Shown: positions 24,257 to 33,142, counted from the stretch's first letter. The stretch: 64,000 nucleotides of DNA from Streptomyces aureoverticillatus (GCF_014649395.1 NZ_BMSY01000002.1:434001-498000); one strand, 5' to 3'. Notes: generated by a model from the sequence alone, not told the origin. Translations and numbers: made by a program.

Positions 24257-25057
24257 ATGAAACTCGCCTTCTCCACGCTCGGCGTACCCGGTATGCCCCT
24301 CCCGGACGTGCTGCGCCTGGCCGGCACGCACGGCTACCACGGCGTCGAGCTGCGCGCACACCCCGAAGAACCCGTCCATCCGGGCATCGGGCTCACCGAA
24401 CGGGCCGACGTGGCCGCCGAGTTCAAGGCGGCGGGCGTGGCCGTCCTGGGCATCGCCGGATACGCGCGCGTCGCCGCGCCCGGCGACGACGAGCCCGTCC
24501 TGGACGAGATCCGCGACCTGCTCTCCCTGGCCCGCGACCTCGGCGCGCCGTTCGTCCGAGTCTTCCCGGGCGGCGGCACCGAACAGAGCGAGGAAGAGGC
24601 CGACGCGACGGCCGCGCGGCGCCTCGGCACCGCCGCGGAGTACGCCGCCGACGTCGGCGTCCGCCTCCTCCTGGAGACCCACGACTCGCACCGCACCGGC
24701 GCCGCCGCCGCCCGCGTCCTCGGCGCCGTCGGCCACCGGCAGGCCGGCGCCCTGTGGGACGTCATGCACACCTGGCTCGGCGGCGAGCAGATCGCCGACA
24801 GCTACGCCGCGCTCTCCCCCTTCCTCGGCTACGTCCAGGTCAAGGACATCGCGAGCGCCGAGGACACCACGCCGCTTCCCCTCGGCGCGGGCGTCCTGCC
24901 GCTCGCCGAGTGCGTGGAACTCCTCACCCGCAAGGGCTGGGACGGCTGGCTCTGCTGGGAGTACGAGAAGCGCTGGTACGAGGGCGCGAGGCCGCTGCCG
25001 GAACTGCTCGGTCCGGGACGGGAGTTGCTGGCCCGGCTGCTGACGGAGTCGGCTTAG
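24257..25057 (+). CDS. Sugar phosphate isomerase/epimerase family TIM barrel
   Basis: The 266-residue protein is a compact xylose isomerase-like barrel: KLAFSTLGVPGMPLPDVLRLAGTHGYHGVELR at the start, FVRVFPGGGTEQSEEEA, the metal-site strand LLLETHDSHRTG (Glu, His), GALWDVMHTWLGGE (Asp, His) and WLCWEYEKRWY at the end. It is more compact than the barrel at 15714 and belongs to another subgroup. The ATG follows TAGGGT by 8 nt without Shine-Dalgarno sequence, so a leaderless mRNA is likely. It stands alone, and the substrate is unknown. Confidence 0.82.
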   Translation: MKLAFSTLGVPGMPLPDVLRLAGTHGYHGVELRAHPEEPVHPGIGLTERADVAAEFKAAGVAVLGIAGYARVAAPGDDEPVLDEIRDLLSLARDLGAPFVRVFPGGGTEQSEEEADATAARRLGTAAEYAADVGVRLLLETHDSHRTGAAAARVLGAVGHRQAGALWDVMHTWLGGEQIADSYAALSPFLGYVQVKDIASAEDTTPLPLGAGVLPLAECVELLTRKGWDGWLCWEYEKRWYEGARPLPELLGPGRELLARLLTESA

Positions 25058-25130
25058 GTCCTGGGCGAGGAGGCCCAGGACCTGGGGCGTGTCCGACGGG
25101 TCGGCGCGGCGTCGCGGCGCCTGGCACGCC

Positions 25131-25919
25131 CTAGCCCTCCTCCGCCGCCTCCGCCGCCTCTGTCACCTCCGTCACCTCTGCCACCTCCGCCACATACCCG
25201 TGCAGCAACCCCGCCCCCTCCAGCATCGCCCGTGAGCGTCGCGTCAGGTCGGCCTGGCGCTGGGCCAGGGCCGCGCGCAGGGCCTCGCTGCTGCCGGCCT
25301 CGCGGAGGTCGTCGAGGACGGGGCGGATCGACGGCAGCGGGTAACCGGCCTGGCGGAGCATGATGATCATGCGGGCGTCGCGGACGTCCGCGGCGCCGTA
25401 GCTGCGGTACCCGGTGCCCCGCTCCCGCGCGGGCGCGAGCAGCCCCGCCGACTCCCAGACCCGCAGCGCCGACGCGCGCACACCCAGGCGGGCGGCGACC
25501 TCGCCGACGGTCAGGGGTGTACGCGGCGTCGGCGCCTCGGCGGCGGCGGGGTCCCCGCTCGCCACGGCCTGCAGCGCCGCGCCCGTCGCGCGCAGCGCCT
25601 CCCGTCGGCCGTGCAGCTCCGCGTGCGCGGCGTCGATCAGCGTCAGCGCCTCGGGTACGTCGCCCGCGTGCACCGCCCGCATCACCGCCCGCGCCGTCTC
25701 GGGACCGAACCCCTTCGCCAGCGCCCGGTAGGCCAGCAGGGCGCGGCCGTGCACGGGGGCGAAACGGCGGTAGCCGGAGGGGGTGCGCGGGGTGGGCGGC
25801 AGGATGCCCGCGTCGGCGTAGTCGCGTACGAGCTGCGTGGACACGCCCGCCATCCGGGCCAGGTCGACGGGGCGCAGGGCCTTGGGGCCACGGCGGTCCG
25901 GGGTCGTGCGCGGGGTCAT
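25131..25919 (-). CDS. Regulator with two MerR-type DNA-binding domains
   Basis: The 262-residue protein holds two MerR winged helices in one chain: LRPVDLARMAGVSTQLVRDYADAGILPPTPRTPSGYRRF (about 15-52) and LTVGEVAARLGVRASALRVWESAGLLAPARERGTGYRSY (about 137-175), the second followed by the usual DVRDARMIIMLRQAGYPLPSIRPVLDDL helix. Most MerR proteins have a single domain and dimerise, so this chain may bind an asymmetric operator or bind as a pseudo-dimer. No metal-binding Cys is seen. The C-terminus ends in an Ala/Glu/Val repeat (VAEVAEVTEVTEAAEAAEEG). The ATG of this gene overlaps the stop of the exporter gene (ATGA), so they form one operon. Confidence 0.82.
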   Translation of the reverse strand: MTPRTTPDRRGPKALRPVDLARMAGVSTQLVRDYADAGILPPTPRTPSGYRRFAPVHGRALLAYRALAKGFGPETARAVMRAVHAGDVPEALTLIDAAHAELHGRREALRATGAALQAVASGDPAAAEAPTPRTPLTVGEVAARLGVRASALRVWESAGLLAPARERGTGYRSYGAADVRDARMIIMLRQAGYPLPSIRPVLDDLREAGSSEALRAALAQRQADLTRRSRAMLEGAGLLHGYVAEVAEVTEVTEAAEAAEEG

Positions 25920-26950
25920 GCGCGGGGCGCGGGTTCCGGGGCGGTCACGTCGTCAGCGTACGTCGCCGGGGCGGGCGGCGAGGTGGGCTCGGACGCCGGG
26001 GAGATCGGCTCGGACGCCGGGACGGCCGACTGCGACTGGGCCCGCGTCGCCACCGGCACCGGCACCGGCACCGACGCCGGAACCGGAGAAGCCGCCGCTC
26101 GCCCCGGCAGCGACGCCAGCGCCACCCCGCCCACGAGCAGCGCCGCCGCGCACCACTGGAGCGCCCCCACCGACTCGTCCAGGAACAGCGCGGCCGACGA
26201 CATGCCGAAGACCGGCACCAGGAGCGAGAAGGGGGCCACCGTCGAGGCCGGGTGGCGGCGCAGCAGGTAGCCCCAGGCGCCGAAGCCGAACACCGTCGTG
26301 ATCCACGCGACGTAGACGATGATCCCCACGCCCTGCCAGTCGAGGGCGCGCAGGGCGTCGAGGTCGCGCGAGGGGCCCTCGAAGAGCAGCGAGAGGGCGA
26401 GCAGCGGCAGGACGGGGACGGTGCTCACCCACACCATGAAGTTCAGCGCGTCGGGCGGCGCGGCCTTGCGGGTGAGGACGTTGGAGACGCCCCAGCAGGC
26501 GGCGGCCGCGACGGTCAGGCCGAAGGCGGTGAGCGGTCCGGACGCGCCCTCGTGGACGGCGGCGACCCCAATGCCCGCGAGCGCGACCGCCATGCCCATC
26601 ACCCGTACCCGTGCCGGGCGTTCACCGAGCACCGCGAAGGCGACGACCGCGGTGAACACCGCCTGTATCTGCAGGACGAGCGACGACAGACCGGCGGGCA
26701 TGCCCGCGTCCATGCCGATGAACAGCAGCCCGAACTTGGCCACGCCGAGCACGAGCCCCACCCCCACCAGCCACTTCCAGGCGACCTTCGGGCGGCCGAC
26801 GAAGAAGACGGCGGGCAGCGCCGCGACGAGGAAGCGCAGGGCCGAGAACAGCAGCGGCGGGAAGTGGCCGAGGCCGACCTCGATGACGACGAAGTTCACG
26901 CCCCAGACGGCGGCGACGAGGACGGCGAGACAGATGTGGGAGGGGCGCAT
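25916..26950 (-). CDS. EamA/DMT-family transporter
   Basis: The 344-residue protein has ten predicted membrane helices in two EamA halves (CLAVLVAAVWGVNFVVIEVGLGHFP ... ; ACWGVSNVLTRKAAPPDALNFMVWVSTVPVL ...). It resembles the amino-acid metabolite exporters of the drug/metabolite superfamily, such as the O-acetylserine/cysteine exporter EamA; the exported compound is not determined. The tail after the last helix is long and rich in Pro/Val/Ser (PVPASVPVPVPV). It is first in an operon with the double-MerR regulator and divergent from a LysR gene, so both regulators may control it. Confidence 0.82.
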   Translation of the reverse strand: MRPSHICLAVLVAAVWGVNFVVIEVGLGHFPPLLFSALRFLVAALPAVFFVGRPKVAWKWLVGVGLVLGVAKFGLLFIGMDAGMPAGLSSLVLQIQAVFTAVVAFAVLGERPARVRVMGMAVALAGIGVAAVHEGASGPLTAFGLTVAAAACWGVSNVLTRKAAPPDALNFMVWVSTVPVLPLLALSLLFEGPSRDLDALRALDWQGVGIIVYVAWITTVFGFGAWGYLLRRHPASTVAPFSLLVPVFGMSSAALFLDESVGALQWCAAALLVGGVALASLPGRAAASPVPASVPVPVPVATRAQSQSAVPASEPISPASEPTSPPAPATYADDVTAPEPAPRA

Positions 26951-26997
26951 GCGTCGAGGATCACTCGCCAGGAGTGTTCAGCACCAGCGCGAATTTC

Positions 26998-27027
26998 TTC
27001 ATGATTGACTGAAGCACTGCTTATGAA
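26998..27027. promoter_or_regulatory. Candidate LysR binding site between lysR and the exporter
   Basis: TTCAT (26998-27002) and ATGAA (27023-27027) form the arms of an interrupted AT-rich dyad in an otherwise GC-rich sequence, midway between the divergent exporter (26950) and LysR (27062) genes. The position and the low GC fit a LysR recognition site, but the arms are short. Confidence 0.4.
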
Positions 27028-27061
27028 TGGGCGGTGCCGAGCGACGAGTCGAGGTGGCCCC

Positions 27062-28015
27062 ATGCTGGATCTCGCGCGGCTGCGCGCCCTGCACGCCGTG
27101 GCCGTCCACGGCACCGTCGGCGCCGCCGCGGCGGCACTCGGCTACACGCCGTCCGCCGTGTCCCAGCAGATCGCCAAGCTGGAGCGGGAGACGCGTACGA
27201 CGCTCCTCGAACGGCAGGGCAGGGGCGTGGCCCTGACCGACGAGGCGGTACGACTCGCCGACGCGGCACAGGAGTTGCTGGCGATCGTGGAGCGCGCGGA
27301 GACCGACCTGGAGGAGCGGCGGGGCGTCCCGGCCGGTCGCCTGACCGTGGTGGCGTTCGCGTCGGCGGCGCGCGGGCTGCTGCCCGGGGTGCTCGCCGAG
27401 CTCGCGCGCCGCCATCCGGCCCTGGACGCGCGCCTGACGGAGGTCGAACCGCATCTGTCGGTGGACCTCGTCGCCAAGGGTGCGGCGGACCTGGCGGTCG
27501 CCCACGACTGGGACATCGCGCCGCTGCCCGCGCCGCCCGGCATCGAACAGGCCCTGATCGGCGAGGACTTGTGCGATCTGCTCGTGCCGACGGGGCACCG
27601 GCTCGCCGGGCGCGATGCGGTGCGGCGCGCGGAGCTGCGGGGCGAGCGGTGGATCTCGCAGCCGCCGGGGCGGGTGTGCCACGACTGGCTGGTGCGGACG
27701 ATGCGGGCCGCCGGCTGCGAGCCGGACATCGTCCACCGGGCGGAGGAGAACCCCACCTTGATCGCCCTGGTCGCGGCCGGTCTGGGCATCGCCCTCATCC
27801 CGCGCCTCGGCCGCGGCCCGCTCCCGGACGGGGTGACGGCGGTGCGGCTGGACCCGATGCCGGTCCGCGGGATCTACGCGGTGTGGCGGGCGGGGGCGGC
27901 ACGGCGCCCGGCGATCGCGGAGGCGGTGCGGGTGCTGCGCGCGTCGTGGGGGACGGTCACCGCGGCGGCCGCGGCCGCCGACACCCCCGCCGGGGTGCCC
28001 CACCCCACGAGCTGA
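27062..28015 (+). CDS. LysR-family transcriptional regulator
   Basis: The 317-residue protein begins with a LysR winged helix (DLARLRALHAVAVHGTVGAAAAALGYTPSAVSQQIAKLERET, residues 3-45), a linker helix, and a LysR substrate domain (GRLTVVAFASAARGLLPGVLAEL ... NPTLIALVAAGLGIALIPRL). The ATG at 27062 follows GAGGTGG. It is divergent from the EamA exporter gene, the usual arrangement of a LysR activator and its target, so it probably senses the exported metabolite. The last 20 residues are Ala-rich. Confidence 0.87.
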   Translation: MLDLARLRALHAVAVHGTVGAAAAALGYTPSAVSQQIAKLERETRTTLLERQGRGVALTDEAVRLADAAQELLAIVERAETDLEERRGVPAGRLTVVAFASAARGLLPGVLAELARRHPALDARLTEVEPHLSVDLVAKGAADLAVAHDWDIAPLPAPPGIEQALIGEDLCDLLVPTGHRLAGRDAVRRAELRGERWISQPPGRVCHDWLVRTMRAAGCEPDIVHRAEENPTLIALVAAGLGIALIPRLGRGPLPDGVTAVRLDPMPVRGIYAVWRAGAARRPAIAEAVRVLRASWGTVTAAAAAADTPAGVPHPTS

Positions 28016-28306
28016 CCCCACGCCGCCCACCCCTCCCACCCGCACCAACTTGTCGTATTCGGGGCTCGTTCGGGAACCCTGGGCGAGGGCGAGCCGTCCA
28101 ACAGGCACGCTGCCGGAGAGTCTCCGCGAGGCGGTGTCGGCATCGCTGCTGGCTGCGAACGCTGACCACCCTCTCCGCCGCCCGCGGCCGGCAGCGCGCC
28201 GCCACCGGTGCGCCCCCCTCCACTGCGCCGGTGGCGGCCCCTCCTCACGGCACCGCGACGCCGCCCGGACCTTGACCCGCCCCGGCCCACGGGATATCCG
28301 TGGCAC
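28016..28306. other. Intergenic region upstream of the GH3 hexosaminidase
   Basis: No supported gene. Frames in it (for example a plus frame from 28050) have poor codon character. It contains a GGGCTCG...CGAGCC inverted repeat near 28061-28095. No DasR-type site (TGGTCTAGACCA-like) could be found here, unlike the upstream region of the GH20 gene. Confidence 0.4.
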
Positions 28307-30097
28307 GTGCCTCACGACTCCCACAGCACCCCCAGCGGCCCCGCCGACCCCGACACCCGCCCCGCCGACCCCGACGCCCTGCTCGCCCGCATGACCCTCG
28401 AAGAGAAGGTCGGCCAGCTCTTCGTCCTGCATGTGTACGGCCACCACGCCACCGCCCCCGACCCGGCCGACGTCGAGCTGAACGAGCGGGAGCTGGGCGT
28501 GCGCACGGCCGCGGAAGCCGTCGCCAAGTACCGCCCGGGCGGCCTCATCTACTTCGGCTGGGCCCACAACACCCGCGACCCGCGGCAGCTCGCCGAGCTG
28601 TCCGACGACGTCCAGCGGGTGGCCCTCGGCCGGCCGCCGGGCATCCCGCTCCTTCTCACCATCGACCAGGAGCACGGCATCGTCGCCCGCGTCGGCGCGC
28701 CCGCCACGCTGCTGCCGGGCGCGATGGCGCTCGGCGCGGGCGGCTCGGCCGACGACGTCCGCGAGGCCGCCCGCATCGCCGGCGCCGAGCTGCGCGCGCT
28801 CGGCGTCTTCCAGAACTACGCGCCGTCCGCCGACGTCAACGTGAACCCGGCCAACCCGGTCATCGGCGTACGGTCCTTCGGCGCCGGCCCGGACGCCGTG
28901 TCCGCGTTCGTGACCGCGCAGATCGAGGGCTACCACGACGCGGGCATCGCCCCCGCCGCCAAGCACTTCCCCGGCCACGGCGACACCGAGACCGACAGCC
29001 ACTCCGCGCTGCCGTACATCCACCACACCCGCGAGCAGTGGGAGGAGCTGGACGCCCCGCCGTTCCGCGCCGCGCTCGCCGCCGGCGTCGACGTCGTGAT
29101 GACCGCGCACATCGTGGTCCCCGCCCTGGACCCGGCGCTCGACCCCGCCACGCTCTCGTACCCCGTCGTCACCGGCATCCTGCGCGAGCAGCTCGGCCAC
29201 GAGGGCGTCGTCGTGACCGACTCGCTGTCCATGCAGGGGGTGCGCACCAAGTACGGCGACGACCGCGTCGCCGTCCTCGCGCTCAAGGCGGGCGTCGACC
29301 AGCTCCTCAACCCGCCGCAGCCCGAACTCGCCTGGAACGCCGTCCTCCAGGCCGTCCGCGAGGGCGAACTCACCGAGGCCCGCATCGACGAGTCGGTCCT
29401 GCGCATCCTCCGCCTCAAGCGGAAACTGGGCCTGTTCGAGCAGCCGTACGCCGCCGCCCCGGACGACGTGGACGCCCTCGTCGGCAGCGCCGCCCACCTC
29501 GCCGCCGCCGACCGCATCGCCGAGCGCACCACGACGCTGCTCCGCAACGAGGGCGGGCTGCTCCCGCTGTCCCCCGCCGCGCACGGCCGCGTCCTGGTCC
29601 TCGGCGCCGACCCGGTCTCGCCGTCCGGCACCACGGGACCGCCGACCACCGTCCTCGCCGCGGCCCTCACCGAACTCGGCTTCACCGCGACGGCGTTGAG
29701 CACCGGCACCGAGCCGTCCCCGGAAGCCGTCGAGAAGGCCCTCGCCGAGGCGGCCTCCGGGCACGACGCCGTGATCGTCACGACGTACGACGTCACGGCA
29801 GGCGACCCCCAGCACGCCCTCGTCACCGCCCTCACCGCCGCCCCGGACGGCCCGCCCGTCATCACCGTCTCCGTCCGCACCCCGCACGACGTGACCCGGC
29901 TGCCCGGCGTGACCGCCGCCCTCGCCGCGTACTCCTGGACGGACGTCGAACTCCGCGCCGCCGCCCGTGTCATCGCCGGCCACGCCCGCCCGGTCGGCCG
30001 CCTGCCCGTGCCCGTGCCGAGCCCGGACGACCCCGCGCAGGTGCTGTACCCCATCGGCTACGGCCTTTCGTACGAGCCGTACGCAGCCGCCGACTGA
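28307..30097 (+). CDS. Glycoside hydrolase family 3 beta-N-acetylhexosaminidase (NagZ-like)
   Basis: The 596-residue enzyme has a GH3 barrel with the NagZ-specific His/Asp loop KHFPGHGDTETDSH (about 219-232) and the nucleophile Asp near residue 305 in VVVTDSLSMQGV. A second alpha/beta domain follows (about 400-590, from ERTTTLLRNEGGLLPL). It removes beta-N-acetylglucosamine from chito- or muropeptide oligosaccharides. No signal peptide is seen, so it should act in the cytosol on imported sugars. The GTG at 28307 is chosen because it starts just before the family region; the frame opens at 28208. The extra C-terminal domain is longer than in E. coli NagZ but common in actinobacteria. Confidence 0.87.
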   Translation: MPHDSHSTPSGPADPDTRPADPDALLARMTLEEKVGQLFVLHVYGHHATAPDPADVELNERELGVRTAAEAVAKYRPGGLIYFGWAHNTRDPRQLAELSDDVQRVALGRPPGIPLLLTIDQEHGIVARVGAPATLLPGAMALGAGGSADDVREAARIAGAELRALGVFQNYAPSADVNVNPANPVIGVRSFGAGPDAVSAFVTAQIEGYHDAGIAPAAKHFPGHGDTETDSHSALPYIHHTREQWEELDAPPFRAALAAGVDVVMTAHIVVPALDPALDPATLSYPVVTGILREQLGHEGVVVTDSLSMQGVRTKYGDDRVAVLALKAGVDQLLNPPQPELAWNAVLQAVREGELTEARIDESVLRILRLKRKLGLFEQPYAAAPDDVDALVGSAAHLAAADRIAERTTTLLRNEGGLLPLSPAAHGRVLVLGADPVSPSGTTGPPTTVLAAALTELGFTATALSTGTEPSPEAVEKALAEAASGHDAVIVTTYDVTAGDPQHALVTALTAAPDGPPVITVSVRTPHDVTRLPGVTAALAAYSWTDVELRAAARVIAGHARPVGRLPVPVPSPDDPAQVLYPIGYGLSYEPYAAAD

Positions 30098-30238
30098 CGG
30101 GCGTACCCCGCGTACGCAGCCCGCCGCGGCCACCGGGGCCAAGGTGCGCAAAGCCCCCCGAGCACCTGGCGTGCGCCCGCCGCCGCGGGTCACGCTGGGT
30201 GCCCCTGGCGTGCGTGTCGGGGGTCGGGGGGTCGGCCG

Positions 30239-30862
30239 ATGCGGGTGTCCGGAGCGGGCGTCGCGTGCGCGGGCACGCTGCTCGCCGCCGTGCTGGCGCT
30301 CGCGGGGTGTCAGCTGCCGGGCGGCGACGGGCGGGCGAGCGGCACCACGCCCGCCGGGTCCGCCGCCTCCTCCGGGAGCGGGGCGGTGTTCCTCGGCGCG
30401 GGCGAGTGCAGTTCGTGGGGGCGGGAGTTCTTCACGGAGGTGCCGTGCGGCAGCGAACGCGCCGCCGCGCGAGTCGTCGCCCGGCACGGCGGGCGGAGCG
30501 GGGACGGGCCCCTGTGTCCCCCGCGCACCGACTTCGTCCTGCACGTCAGCCAGAGCCGTCCGTCCGTCGACGAGGACGGGGACGGGGAGGTTCCGCGGGG
30601 GTACGCCTGCATGCGCAATCTCGAACCGCCGCATCCCGGGGATCCCGGGGCGGGCGGGGGGCCTCGGACCGTGGTGGGGGACTGTGTGTACGGGGCGGGG
30701 CGGGGGGAGGTCCGGGAGACCGCCTGCGACGGCTCGGGCCGCCGGGCCCCGCAGTACCGCGTCACCGCGGCCGCCGCCGAACGCGACCTGTGCCCGCCGG
30801 GCACGGACCTGTACGTGGCCTTGGGCGGGGCCCGGCCGGTGGGGTGCGCGGTGCGGGTGTGA
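30239..30862 (+). CDS. Secreted lipoprotein, Cys-rich, unknown function
   Basis: The 207-residue product begins with a lipoprotein signal (VACAGTLLAAVLALAGC, lipobox LALAGC with Cys at about residue 24). A Ser/Gly/Thr linker follows, then two similar halves: ECSSWGREFFTEVPCGSERAAARVVARHG...CPPRTDFVLHV and DCVYGAGRGEVRETACDG...CPPGTDLYVAL. Each half has paired cysteines, suggesting an internal duplication with disulfides outside the cell. No named family was recognised. It is convergent with the peptidase gene, with a repeat/terminator between. Confidence 0.7.
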   Translation: MRVSGAGVACAGTLLAAVLALAGCQLPGGDGRASGTTPAGSAASSGSGAVFLGAGECSSWGREFFTEVPCGSERAAARVVARHGGRSGDGPLCPPRTDFVLHVSQSRPSVDEDGDGEVPRGYACMRNLEPPHPGDPGAGGGPRTVVGDCVYGAGRGEVRETACDGSGRRAPQYRVTAAAAERDLCPPGTDLYVALGGARPVGCAVRV

Positions 30863-30865
30863 CCC

Positions 30866-31055
30866 TGCCGGGGGCCTCCCCAAGCCCGCCCCTTCCCGTA
30901 ACCAGGGGGCTCCGCCCCCTGGACCCCCGTATCGCCGCTCCGCGGCTCGTCCTCAATCGCCGGACGGGCTATCTCTAGCCCCTCCGGCGTTTGAGGAGCG
31001 GGGGTCTGGGGGCAGAGCCCCCAGTTTCGGGAAAGGGGCGGGACTGGGGCGCCCC
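30866..31055. repeat. Dispersed composite repeat with bidirectional terminator
   Basis: Two head-to-head copies of the dispersed GGGGGTC-CAGGGGGC-family hairpin (minus orientation at about 30893-30928, plus orientation at about 30988-31050) flank a long stem, TCCTCAATCGCCGGACGGGCTA / TAGCCCCTCCGGCG.TTGAGGA (30950-30987). The stem lies between the convergent lipoprotein and peptidase genes and can end transcription from both sides. Related sequence recurs at 36950-37024, 40931-41136 and, in part, 51409-51462. Confidence 0.75.
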
Positions 31056-31063
31056 CGCGAGGG

Positions 31064-32482
31064 CTACGGCCTCAGGGTGTTGTGGCGGTCCCGGTCCTTC
31101 CGGTCCAGCTTCGCGTCATAGGGCGCGGCCTGCGCGGCCGGCACCCCGGCCCAAGCACGAATCCGCTCCGTGGCCTTGGCCTTGTCGTCGCCGACGAGGC
31201 CGGCGACGTTCGCGCCGTGGTTGGCGCCGGGCGCGGTCATGACGTACGAGTCGTGTTTGGCGCTCCGGGCGGGACGGAACGGCTCGGCGCCCCACGGGTC
31301 GTTCTCGCCGTACACGAACAGCATCCGGTGAGAGTTGTGCCGCACCCACCGGTCGACGTCCTTCATGGCGTGCTTCTGGAACGTCATCGGGATGTCGCGC
31401 GGGACGAAGTTCCGGGGCGGCTGGTAGCCGTAGCGGCTCAGGTCGGCGATCCAGGGCTGCTTGATGTCGGGCGAACCGAGCTGCGTACCGGCCTGGTAGT
31501 AGTACGGCGTGTAGTACTCGAGCCCCTGGTCGGTGTAGGACGACCAGCCGCCGACCTCCTCGATCCAGTCGAACAGGGCCTGGTCGCCGGCGGTCTTGGC
31601 GTCCGGCACCTGCGCGCAGGCGGTGGCGGACGGCTGGTACTGCCAGAAGCCCCAGTTCACGTCGAGCACGACGGCCTCGAAGGCCTTGTCGAGGTTGCCG
31701 ACGGTCTTGAAGGTGTAGCGGTTGTCGGTGGCGTACTTGGCGTACAGCTTCTCCATCGGGGCGCGCCGCAGCAGCGCCTGGCGCTGCACCGCCTCGATCT
31801 TGCTGCGGCACTCCTTGGTGCCGACGTGTTCGAAGAAGCGGTCGTACGCAGAGTCCTCGCGGTTGTTGACGTCGTTCGGCGCGACGTAGGCCACGACGCC
31901 GTCCATGTCACGCGGGTAGAAGCGCTCGAAGTAGGTGGCGGTCATGCCGCCCTTGGAGGCGCCCGTGGACAGCCACTTCTTGCCGTAGATCGGCTTGAGG
32001 GCCTTGAAGATGCGGTGCTGGTCGGTCGCGGCCTGCCAGATGTCGAGCTTGGACCAGTCGGCGGGGCTGGGGCGCGAGGGAGTGAAGAAGCGGTACTCCA
32101 TGGCGACCTGGTTGCCGTCGACGATGCGGGTCGGCTCCGCGCGGCCCGGGTTCGTGTTCAGGCCGTAGCCCGAGGTCGAGAAGACGGTGGGCCGGGCGGT
32201 GTCCTTGTGCAGCACGGTGATGCGCTGCTTGAACGTGCCCTTGGAGGGGTGCCGGTGGTCGACCGGCTGCGTGTAGTTGAGGACGAAGAAGCGGTAGCCG
32301 TCGTACGGCTTCTCCTCGATCAGGCTCATGCCCTTGATGGCGAGGAGCCGGTCCTTGATGTCCTGTTGCGGAGCGGGAGCCACCGGCTTCGTGTCGGTGG
32401 CCGCCGTGGCCGTGACTCCGGTGAAACCCACGGTGCCTATGAGCACCGTGAACGAAAGCACCCATCTGAGGGTCTTACGCAT
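31064..32482 (-). CDS. Secreted serine peptidase (S37/PS-10, tripeptidyl aminopeptidase-like)
   Basis: The 472-residue protein has a Sec signal peptide (RKTLRWVLSFTVLIGTVGFTG, cleavage near ATA-A about residue 28). Its alpha/beta-hydrolase body resembles the PS-10 peptidase S37 family of Streptomyces: EEKPYDGYRFFVLNYTQPVDH, the nucleophile Ser166 in STGASKGGM, a lid with long Tyr-rich segments (GLEYYTPYYYQAG), the acid in FVYGENDPWGA and the catalytic His in GANHGAN. Such enzymes trim N-terminal peptides outside the cell. It has its own upstream region with palindromes and ends at the composite repeat. Confidence 0.85.
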   Translation of the reverse strand: MRKTLRWVLSFTVLIGTVGFTGVTATAATDTKPVAPAPQQDIKDRLLAIKGMSLIEEKPYDGYRFFVLNYTQPVDHRHPSKGTFKQRITVLHKDTARPTVFSTSGYGLNTNPGRAEPTRIVDGNQVAMEYRFFTPSRPSPADWSKLDIWQAATDQHRIFKALKPIYGKKWLSTGASKGGMTATYFERFYPRDMDGVVAYVAPNDVNNREDSAYDRFFEHVGTKECRSKIEAVQRQALLRRAPMEKLYAKYATDNRYTFKTVGNLDKAFEAVVLDVNWGFWQYQPSATACAQVPDAKTAGDQALFDWIEEVGGWSSYTDQGLEYYTPYYYQAGTQLGSPDIKQPWIADLSRYGYQPPRNFVPRDIPMTFQKHAMKDVDRWVRHNSHRMLFVYGENDPWGAEPFRPARSAKHDSYVMTAPGANHGANVAGLVGDDKAKATERIRAWAGVPAAQAAPYDAKLDRKDRDRHNTLRP

Positions 32483-32576
32483 GCATCCTCCCCTGTCGGC
32501 GCAGCGATTCCCCGGAACCTAACCGAGCAACTCCCCGCACACCAGGGCACATTGAGGACATACGACGAATAGCGGT

Positions 32577-32622
32577 CTCAGGGAAATTTCACTGAGGGGA
32601 CAGGAACGTCCGCTGAGCGGAC
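32577..32622 (-). promoter_or_regulatory. Palindromes upstream of the secreted peptidase
   Basis: A 20-bp palindrome with one mismatched pair (32577-32596; arms CTCAG and CTGAG, centre GAAATTTC-like) lies 95 bp upstream of the peptidase start. Next to it, GTCCGC-TGA-GCGGAC (32608-32622) is a perfect hairpin 15 bp after the stop of the gene at 32638. The first looks like an operator for the peptidase; the second may be a weak terminator for the upstream gene. Confidence 0.5.
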
Positions 32623-32637
32623 ATACCGGCCCAGGGC

Positions 32638-33030
32638 CTAACAGAGGATCCAGCCCGAGCTGACGCTCCCCCGCCCCACCGATCCCCTCACCCACACGCA
32701 GCGGTGCCCCGAGTGCACCTTCACCGGGCCCGCGAGGCGGGTGAAGCGGCCCTTGTCCCGGACGGGGCGGCTGCCGCGTGCCTGGACGCTGACCGACATC
32801 GTCTTGCGGGCGCCGGGGCGCTTGGCGTACGTCACGGCGCAGACGTAGCCGCGCTTCTTGTAGAGGACGACCTTGCCGGTGCTGAAGGCCAGGGTGCGGA
32901 CCTTGTGCCCGGGACACGGCGCCGCCGCGGCGGCGCTGCCGACGCCCGGGCCGGCGAGCGCCAGCAGCACGGCGGCCACCAGCGCGGCGGCGCCCCCGGC
33001 AAGGCCCCGCCGTATCCGAGCATGAGTCAC
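32638..33030 (-). CDS. Small secreted protein, unknown function
   Basis: The 130-residue precursor has a clear Sec signal (RIRRGLAGGAAALVAAVLLALAGPGVGSAAA, cleavage near residue 35) and a basic mature domain of about 95 residues. The domain has four cysteines (APCPGHK, YVCAV, HRCVW and the final WILC), enough for two disulfides, and beta-rich segments (RTLAFSTGKVVLYKKRGYVCAVTYAK). The GTG at 33030 follows AGGAGGGG. Similar small secreted beta proteins are frequent in Streptomyces; no function was recognised. It lies upstream of the peptidase on the same strand but with 155 bp between. Confidence 0.72.
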   Translation of the reverse strand: MTHARIRRGLAGGAAALVAAVLLALAGPGVGSAAAAAPCPGHKVRTLAFSTGKVVLYKKRGYVCAVTYAKRPGARKTMSVSVQARGSRPVRDKGRFTRLAGPVKVHSGHRCVWVRGSVGRGSVSSGWILC

Positions 33031-33142
33031 GTCTGCCCCTCCTGACACCCCCGCATCAGCGTACTGACGTACGGACGCCGGACAGGCACCCGGCGGTTGC
33101 GGAACCCGCCCTACTACTTCTGCGTACGTGAGAACCCCGGGT

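Noticed and set aside
28016..28306. Remnant gene upstream of the GH3 hexosaminidase
   Set aside because: No frame in either direction shows Streptomyces codon bias together with a recognisable protein segment.
26999..30883. Open frame of about 1290 codons on the minus strand
   Set aside because: High GC leaves antisense frames open; it crosses three good plus-strand genes (LysR, GH3, lipoprotein) and has Arg/Ala/Gly-rich sequence with no domain.
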